From NCBI GenBank assembly GCA_031274985.1, contig JAISPK010000062.1, forward strand, positions 1 to 11,567: DNA of 11,567 bases, given 5' to 3'. Numbering within the stretch: the stretch's first letter is position 1; every line of letters begins with the position of its first letter. Of the stretch, positions 6,492 through 11,567 are shown one piece after another. Source of the stretch: Coriobacteriales bacterium. Its GTDB lineage: Bacteria; Actinomycetota; Coriobacteriia; Coriobacteriales; UBA8131. Both the position numbers and the translations under genes were made by a program. Below the pieces are notes generated by a model. The model was not told where the DNA came from. It worked only from the letters and a program-made list of their open reading frames with translations, and searched no databases.

Positions 6492-8719
6492 TACTTGCTC
6501 TTCTCCTTCTTTTTGATGACCTGACCGGGCATGCTTCGGTTGGCGTCAATGACACCCTCTACGCTTTGCAGATCCTCGAGGATCTTGATGATCTGTTGCG
6601 TGCTTCCCACCTCAAAGAGAAAACGCATATCCACGATGCCATCGGGGTGGACTATTGTTGTAGAACCGAGGATGTTGACCCCGTTGTTCACGAGGGCAAT
6701 CGTCACGTCCTGCAAAAGGCGCAGGCGATCGATGGCCTCTACGAATACCTCTACGTTAAAGGTGTTCTCTTCCCGTGCGGCCTGCTGCCAGCTTACCTCA
6801 ATCATGCGTTCCGGTGATTTTCTCAGGCTCTCTGCATTGGGGCAGGTAGTCCTGTGCACGCTGACCCCCCTGCCGCGCGTGACAAAACCAATGATGTTGT
6901 CGCCCGGCACCGGGTTACAGCATTGTGCCAGGCGCACCAGCACGTCTTCAAGCCCCTTGACCAAAACACCGCTCTGCGCCCGGTTGGTCTTTCTGCGCTC
7001 AGTGGCAATGACCGACTGGGTGTTTCTATCAAGCCCGGCGATTCGATTGACATCCGGAGCAACCTCAGGCTCCGGTTGCACGAGAATCTTGAGCAGCTTA
7101 TTAGCTACCATCCGCTGGCTGATCTTGCCGGAGCCGATCTGAGCCATCAGATCCTCGCTGTCGGCTATGGTCAACTCCTCACAGATCCTGGCAATCGCGT
7201 GCGTAGAGCGCAGCGATGAGATGCCCAGACCATGCTTACGCATCTCCTTGGCAAGGAGCTCGCGCCCTTTGAGCTTGTCGTCACTGCGGGTGATTTTTGA
7301 GAAGTAGCTGCGGATCTTCTGCCGCGCAGAGGGAGTCTTGACAATCGAGAGCCAGTCGCGCGAGGGTCCCGAGCCTTTTTGCGTGAGCACTTCAACCCGG
7401 TCGCCCGTTTGCAGCTCGTAGCTTAAGGGTACGATAGAGGCATTGACCTTGGCGCCGATACATTGGTTGCCAACCTCGGTGTGGATAGCATAGGCAAAAT
7501 CAAGCGGCGTAGAACCCGTACGGAGACTGATGACCTCTCCCTTAGGGGTAAAGACAAAGACCTCGGTGTAATTGAGATCGAGTCTGAGCGCGTCAAGGAA
7601 TTCGGTGGGGTCGGTGGTGTCGTCGGCCCAGTCGAGCATCTGGTGCAGCCACTCCAACTGCTCGTCAGAAATGGCATCGGCGCTCTCGCCGGCACGGTTT
7701 TTATAACGCCAGTGAGCGGCAACCCCGTATTCGCTGGTACGATGCATGTCGCTGGTGCGTATCTGTATCTCCAGCGGCCTGCCTGCAGGACCGATGACCG
7801 TCGTATGCAAACTCTGGTACATATTAAACTTTGGCATGGCTATGTAGTCTTTAAAGCGACCCGGCATGGGGCTCCAGAGGGTATGGACCGCCCCCAGACA
7901 CGCATAGCACTCAGCTACGGATTCCACAATCACTCTCAAAGCGATGAGATCGTAGATCTCCGAGAAGTCCTTGCCCTTTTCTGCCATCTTTTGATAGATG
8001 GAATAGAGGTGCTTAGGCCGTCCGGTGATGCGCGCTTGGGTGCCGTCCTTGGCCAGCTCCCCTTCGAGCAAGCCTATCGTCGAACTCAGGTACGTTTCAC
8101 GTGCATCGCGCGATTCAGATACCATGCGTTGTATCTGGCTGAAGCGCACCGGCTCAAGATAGTAAAAAGAAAGGTCTTCCAACTCCCACTTAATGGAGTT
8201 TATGCCCAGGCGATGCGCCAGGGGGGCGTATATCTCCATGGTTTCGCGCGCCTTGAAGATACGCCGGTCTTCGCGCAGTGCCTGGAGCGTGCGCATATTA
8301 TGAAGCCTGTCGGCAAGTTTTATGACAATAACGCGAATGTCGCGGCTCATGGCCACGAGCATCTTGCGGAGGTTTCGTGCCTGTTGCTCTCCGAGCGTCT
8401 CGATCTCTATGCGGGTGATCTTGGTGACTCCGTCAACGAGCATCATGACATCCGGGGAGAACTCCTCCCCTATCTCCTCAAGCGTCCGAAAAGAATCCTC
8501 AACGGTATCGTGTAAAATCGCTGCGGTGAGGGTATCCACATCCATGCGGAGCTCAGCAAGAATAAGCGTTACCTGCAAGGGGTGGTTGATAAAAGCCTCA
8601 CCGGACTTGCGGGTCTGCCCCTGATGAGCATCCTCAGCGTACTGATACGCACGCTTGATCTGAGCAATCTCGGGCTCCCCCATATACGTAGCCACTTTTT
8701 TGAGTACTGAAGAAAACAC
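6491..8719 (-). CDS. relA: Bifunctional (p)ppGpp synthetase/hydrolase, RelA/SpoT family
   Basis: A 742-residue full-length Rel protein that makes and degrades the stringent-response alarmone ppGpp. Order: HD hydrolase (about 25-180) with H46, HD at 70-71 (ILHDTVED) and D137 in KLADRLHN; synthetase (about 230-340) with GRPKHLYSIY, YDLIALRV, RFKD (288-291), YQSLHTT and EYGVAAHW; TGS (about 385-448) with VFVFTPKGEV; helical region; CC/zinc-finger region AQCCNPVPGD (598-607) with TRGRGVSVHRTTC; ACT domain (about 650-735). The HD residues are intact and the synthetase carries RFKD rather than the acidic EXDD of monofunctional RelA, so both activities are expected. The start is GTG, one base after the recJ stop, with GGAGGAG correctly placed. 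The C-terminus ends in a lysine-rich tail that also encodes the ribosome binding site of the next gene. Confidence 0.96.
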   Translation of the reverse strand: MFSSVLKKVATYMGEPEIAQIKRAYQYAEDAHQGQTRKSGEAFINHPLQVTLILAELRMDVDTLTAAILHDTVEDSFRTLEEIGEEFSPDVMMLVDGVTKITRIEIETLGEQQARNLRKMLVAMSRDIRVIVIKLADRLHNMRTLQALREDRRIFKARETMEIYAPLAHRLGINSIKWELEDLSFYYLEPVRFSQIQRMVSESRDARETYLSSTIGLLEGELAKDGTQARITGRPKHLYSIYQKMAEKGKDFSEIYDLIALRVIVESVAECYACLGAVHTLWSPMPGRFKDYIAMPKFNMYQSLHTTVIGPAGRPLEIQIRTSDMHRTSEYGVAAHWRYKNRAGESADAISDEQLEWLHQMLDWADDTTDPTEFLDALRLDLNYTEVFVFTPKGEVISLRTGSTPLDFAYAIHTEVGNQCIGAKVNASIVPLSYELQTGDRVEVLTQKGSGPSRDWLSIVKTPSARQKIRSYFSKITRSDDKLKGRELLAKEMRKHGLGISSLRSTHAIARICEELTIADSEDLMAQIGSGKISQRMVANKLLKILVQPEPEVAPDVNRIAGLDRNTQSVIATERRKTNRAQSGVLVKGLEDVLVRLAQCCNPVPGDNIIGFVTRGRGVSVHRTTCPNAESLRKSPERMIEVSWQQAAREENTFNVEVFVEAIDRLRLLQDVTIALVNNGVNILGSTTIVHPDGIVDMRFLFEVGSTQQIIKILEDLQSVEGVIDANRSMPGQVIKKKEKSK
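6503..6508 (-). promoter_or_regulatory. Ribosome binding site of the MBL gene inside the rel 3' end
   Basis: AAGGAG on the minus strand lies within the KKKEKSK codons at the end of rel, 11 nt before the MBL ATG. With the TAATG stop-start overlap it indicates coupled translation. Confidence 0.6.
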
Positions 8720-8720
8720 C

Positions 8721-11567
8721 CTACTCCTCCATTGGGGTCAGCGGTCTTTGAATAACTGATAATAGCCCATGTGGGCTGGTTTGAAAGAGCCAGTCGGTAA
8801 ATAGTTCTAATTGTCTTATGCTGGTTTGCTGCTCGCTGCGTAAGGTTTTGTCCTCATCGCGCTCCTTGTCACCGGCCAAATGCAGAAGCATCTGCTCCGA
8901 ATCGCTTTGATGCGCCAGAATATGCACCGTAGCCTCCTGCCCGTCGCGCCCTACCCTGCCGGCCATTTGGCTGAAGTCAATGATGCTATAGGGAAGGTCA
9001 TAGAGAGCCACGTCACGCACATCAGGAATATTGACCCCCTCGCCGAAAGCAGAAGTGGCAACCAGGCAGTCAAGTTCCCCGGCCCTGAAGGATTCCTCTA
9101 CCCGGTAGCGGTCCTCGGCGGTGAGAGCAGCGTTATAAAAGGCTATGCGCTGGGCCTTATGGGGCAACTCTTTGCGCAGGGTGCGGCACAGATCGATGCT
9201 GGCAGAGCGCGTGGAAGTATATACCAGGGCGCGTGAGCTGGCCTGCACGATATTGACGAGCTCCTCACCCCGGTTGGCAGCGTTTCTCTTGTCGCTCAGC
9301 TGGAGGTTCAGGCGTTTGCTGGTATCCACCACGATGCTCTCGATGGCAAGATCGGCAACGATCAGGTCCGTCGTGGGTTTGTCAGAGGTTGCAGAAACGC
9401 CGAGGATCACCGCGCCCCCAGTCAGCGCCCGCACCTGCTCCAGACAGGTGTAGTCAGGCCTGAAACTCTCACTCGATGTTGCTATGTGATGTGCCTCGTC
9501 AACAACCACAAAGCCAAACTCCTCCCAAATCTCCAGGCGCTGCGCATTGGCAACAATGAATTCCGGGGTAGAGAGCACCACCTGTACCGTGCCATCTTTT
9601 ACTCCCAATGCAATGCGCTCACGCTCTTCAGGAGGCGTTGAGCCCGTGAGGCTTGCACAGCTCAGCCCCAGGGCTGCCAGAGAGCGGGTAAGGAAGTATT
9701 CCTGGTCGCTGATCAAAGAGCGCAGCGGATAGATAAAGAGGCTCGGTTTGCCCTGTTGAAGCGCCAGCTTTGCCGCATGAGTATGAAAGATCAGGGACTT
9801 GCCTCTGCCGGTAGCCATGATGGCCAGCGTAGATCGCTTCTGTTCAAGATTCTCCAGGCACTTGAGTTGCGCGGCGCGCAGCTTGACCTCTGAGCCGTTC
9901 ATGAGGTTGGCGATTTGCTCATCTGCTGCCCGCTGGCTTCCCAGCAACAGGAGATGGGTGAGGCTCTCTCTTTGGGAGTTGTCCGCTGAAGGTTGGTGCG
10001 ACAGGCCGTCGGTTTGCTGAGTGAGTATATCGAGAACCATCAACTTGATAGTGCGCCTGCCTCGCCACTCGTCCACCTGCACGCGATAGATTACGTCTGC
10101 CATCGCGGGCAGGTCTTCGCCTTCGCTATAAGGTGCATTGAACCAGATCGCCTGCAATTCCCGGGCGCCGTCCGAAAGCACCAGTGAAAGATGCTGCTTG
10201 TCAGCCCCCACATAACGAGGTGACTTGAGCAATAAGCCACAGGTCATGAATCGTGGTTCGGGGTTCTCCCGGCCAAAAGGCTCGAGAATACTCAGCTCTT
10301 CGATAGACTCAAGGCTCAGGTGATCAAAACTGATCTGGCAGTCGATGGCATCGAGTTGGGTGAAGAGTTCGGGAGCGGTGTCTTGCATGACTGCTTCAAA
10401 GCGCTGAGAAAAGTCCTGGAGATCCTGCTCGTCGATAGTCACGCCGATTGCTGCCTCGTGACCGCCAAAACGTACCAGGAGGTCAGAGAGCCCGTTAACC
10501 GCTTCGTGGAGATTGAGCGTTCCAACCGACCTCCCCGAGCCAACCGCAAGGCCTGATTCAAGTGAAAACACCAGTGTGGGTACCCCGTAGCGGTCAGCCA
10601 GTCTGCTGGCAACGATTCCTCTCACCCCTTCGTGCCAGCGCTGCCCTCCCACCACCAAAGACTTCCTGCTCTTGTCAAACGGCTCAATCTGCCGGGCGGC
10701 CTGCGCCATGAGCAGCGTTTCCAGTTGTTTGCGCTCGCCGTTGAGGCTCTCGAGCTTCAGCGCCAGGCGTAGTGCCTCTTCAGGCTCGCGGCAGCAAAGC
10801 AGGTCAAAGGCAATGAGCGGATCGCTGACTCTTCCGGCAGCGTTCAAGCGCGGAATCAGGCCAAAGGCAAGCTCTTCTGAGCTTATCGGCCTGTCCGACC
10901 TTCCCGATTGCTGCTGCACGGCGGCAATACCCGGGCGCGGATGGTTGATAATCGTCTTAACGCCGGCAAGCACCAAAGATCGGTTCTCCCCGATAAGCGA
11001 CATACAGTCAGCAATCGTACCTAAGGCAGCCAGATCGAGCTGGCTTTTCCAAAGGTCAGGCTGACCAAAACGGGAACCGATTACTGCGGCAAGCTTGAGA
11101 GCCACCCCGGCGCCACACAAGATCTGTGCCGGGCAGTTGGAGTCAAGCTTGGGGTCTGCTGCCGGCACGGTTAGGGCACAGGTGCTCGAAATCTCGTGAT
11201 GATCGGTAACCAGAACCTCAATACCTCTATCGGTGAGTGCGGCAATCTCGTCAAAGGCAGAGATTCCACAATCAACCGTTAACACCACTTCGGGCCGGGC
11301 GGCAACAATTCGTTGCAATGCTGCCTCTGTGAGCCCGTATCCCTCTGATCCCCTGAGCGGAAGCACTACCTGCGGCGTGGCTCCAAGCGCTTGTAGCACG
11401 TTAAACATGATGGCCGAGGCGGTAATACCGTCCACATCGTAGTCGCCAAAGATCAGCAGGCGTTTGCCGGCATGCAGGGCACGCTCCAGACTATCGGCAA
11501 CTTCTTGCATGCCGGGGATAGCCAGAGGATCGCTCCAGTCTCTCTCGAGAGAGGGGTTGATAAAGCG
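8721..11567 (-). CDS. recJ: RecJ exonuclease fused to a RecQ-like DEAH helicase (5' end missing)
   Basis: 948 residues are visible and the frame stays open at the right edge, so the ATG at 11510 is internal; the 19 codons before it (beginning RFINP) also look like RecJ. About 50 N-terminal residues probably lie outside. Numbering from the 11510 ATG, the RecJ DHH part has DYDVDG (23-28), TVDCGIS (78-84), TDHHE (102-106), GTIAD (164-168) and PRLNAAGR (220-227); the DHHA1 part has WHEGVRGIVASRL (292-304), GSGRS (324-328) and FGGHEAA (348-354). An OB-like segment follows (about 405-495). Residues 542-870 are a superfamily 2 helicase: Walker A ATGRGKS (566-572), DEAH (671-674), SAT (706-708) and QMAGRVGRDG (848-857). 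No RecQ zinc-binding or HRDC domain is evident. RecJ degrades 5'-ended single strands during recombination repair; the helicase may unwind for it. It is the first visible gene of the rel operon. Confidence 0.93.
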   Translation of the reverse strand, partial: RFINPSLERDWSDPLAIPGMQEVADSLERALHAGKRLLIFGDYDVDGITASAIMFNVLQALGATPQVVLPLRGSEGYGLTEAALQRIVAARPEVVLTVDCGISAFDEIAALTDRGIEVLVTDHHEISSTCALTVPAADPKLDSNCPAQILCGAGVALKLAAVIGSRFGQPDLWKSQLDLAALGTIADCMSLIGENRSLVLAGVKTIINHPRPGIAAVQQQSGRSDRPISSEELAFGLIPRLNAAGRVSDPLIAFDLLCCREPEEALRLALKLESLNGERKQLETLLMAQAARQIEPFDKSRKSLVVGGQRWHEGVRGIVASRLADRYGVPTLVFSLESGLAVGSGRSVGTLNLHEAVNGLSDLLVRFGGHEAAIGVTIDEQDLQDFSQRFEAVMQDTAPELFTQLDAIDCQISFDHLSLESIEELSILEPFGRENPEPRFMTCGLLLKSPRYVGADKQHLSLVLSDGARELQAIWFNAPYSEGEDLPAMADVIYRVQVDEWRGRRTIKLMVLDILTQQTDGLSHQPSADNSQRESLTHLLLLGSQRAADEQIANLMNGSEVKLRAAQLKCLENLEQKRSTLAIMATGRGKSLIFHTHAAKLALQQGKPSLFIYPLRSLISDQEYFLTRSLAALGLSCASLTGSTPPEERERIALGVKDGTVQVVLSTPEFIVANAQRLEIWEEFGFVVVDEAHHIATSSESFRPDYTCLEQVRALTGGAVILGVSATSDKPTTDLIVADLAIESIVVDTSKRLNLQLSDKRNAANRGEELVNIVQASSRALVYTSTRSASIDLCRTLRKELPHKAQRIAFYNAALTAEDRYRVEESFRAGELDCLVATSAFGEGVNIPDVRDVALYDLPYSIIDFSQMAGRVGRDGQEATVHILAHQSDSEQMLLHLAGDKERDEDKTLRSEQQTSIRQLELFTDWLFQTSPHGLLSVIQRPLTPMEE
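8724..8730 (-). promoter_or_regulatory. Ribosome binding site that fixes the GTG start of rel
   Basis: GGAGGAG on the minus strand encodes the last two glutamates of the RecJ fusion, and its GGAGG core sits six bases before the rel GTG. No comparable site precedes the next in-frame ATG (rel residue 13), so GTG at 8719 is preferred. Confidence 0.75.

Noticed and set aside
7463..8515. A 350-codon open frame on the plus strand opposite rel
   Set aside because: It lies wholly antisense to a well-conserved rel gene, its translation shows no recognisable domain, and no ribosome binding site or promoter supports it. It is a shadow of the codon pattern.
11508..11510. ATG at 11510 as the start of recJ
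   Set aside because: The 19 codons upstream stay open and read like the conserved RecJ N-terminal region, so the gene continues beyond the window.

Overview
The window is a compact stretch of bacterial chromosome with seven protein-coding genes, two of them cut by the window edges, and almost no non-coding DNA. I see no RNA genes, insertion sequences, CRISPR arrays, prophage genes or long repeats. By eye the G+C content is in the middle 50s percent. The gene types suggest an anaerobic Gram-positive bacterium, possibly an actinobacterium of the class Coriobacteriia. These include a bifunctional Rel, a RecJ joined to a RecQ-like helicase, a DhnA-type aldolase and a second, aberrant MetRS-like protein. 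This taxonomic guess is an inference from gene content, not a match I could test.

Layout: the plus strand carries one gene at the left edge, a methionyl-tRNA-synthetase-like protein (from before base 1 to 1921). It runs toward a minus-strand gene set, and the two meet at a hairpin with A and T tracts on either side (1958-1996) that should stop transcription from both directions. Read in the direction of transcription (right to left), the minus strand carries: recJ fused to a RecQ-like helicase (off the right edge to 8721), the ppGpp synthetase/hydrolase gene relA/rel (8719-6491), an MBL-fold hydrolase (6491-5811), nadE (5783-3972), an EamA-type membrane transporter (3969-2995) and a class I aldolase (2958-2014).

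Genes recJ to eamA are very tightly packed (1-nt gap, 1-nt overlap, 27-nt gap, 2-nt gap) and are almost certainly one operon with translational coupling. The aldolase follows after 36 nt. It has its own strong ribosome binding site and a plausible extended -10 promoter lying across the eamA stop codon, so it can probably be made both from the operon and independently. The promoter for the operon itself lies to the right of the window.

The recJ-rel-MBL neighbourhood resembles a widespread bacterial arrangement, but here nadE and a transporter follow, where tRNA synthetase genes are often found. The three most unusual proteins are: a NadE whose amidase domain has lost the nitrilase catalytic residues while its NAD-synthetase domain looks intact; a MetRS-like protein in which the amino-acid-binding and KMSKS regions are replaced; and the RecJ-RecQ-like single-chain nuclease-helicase.
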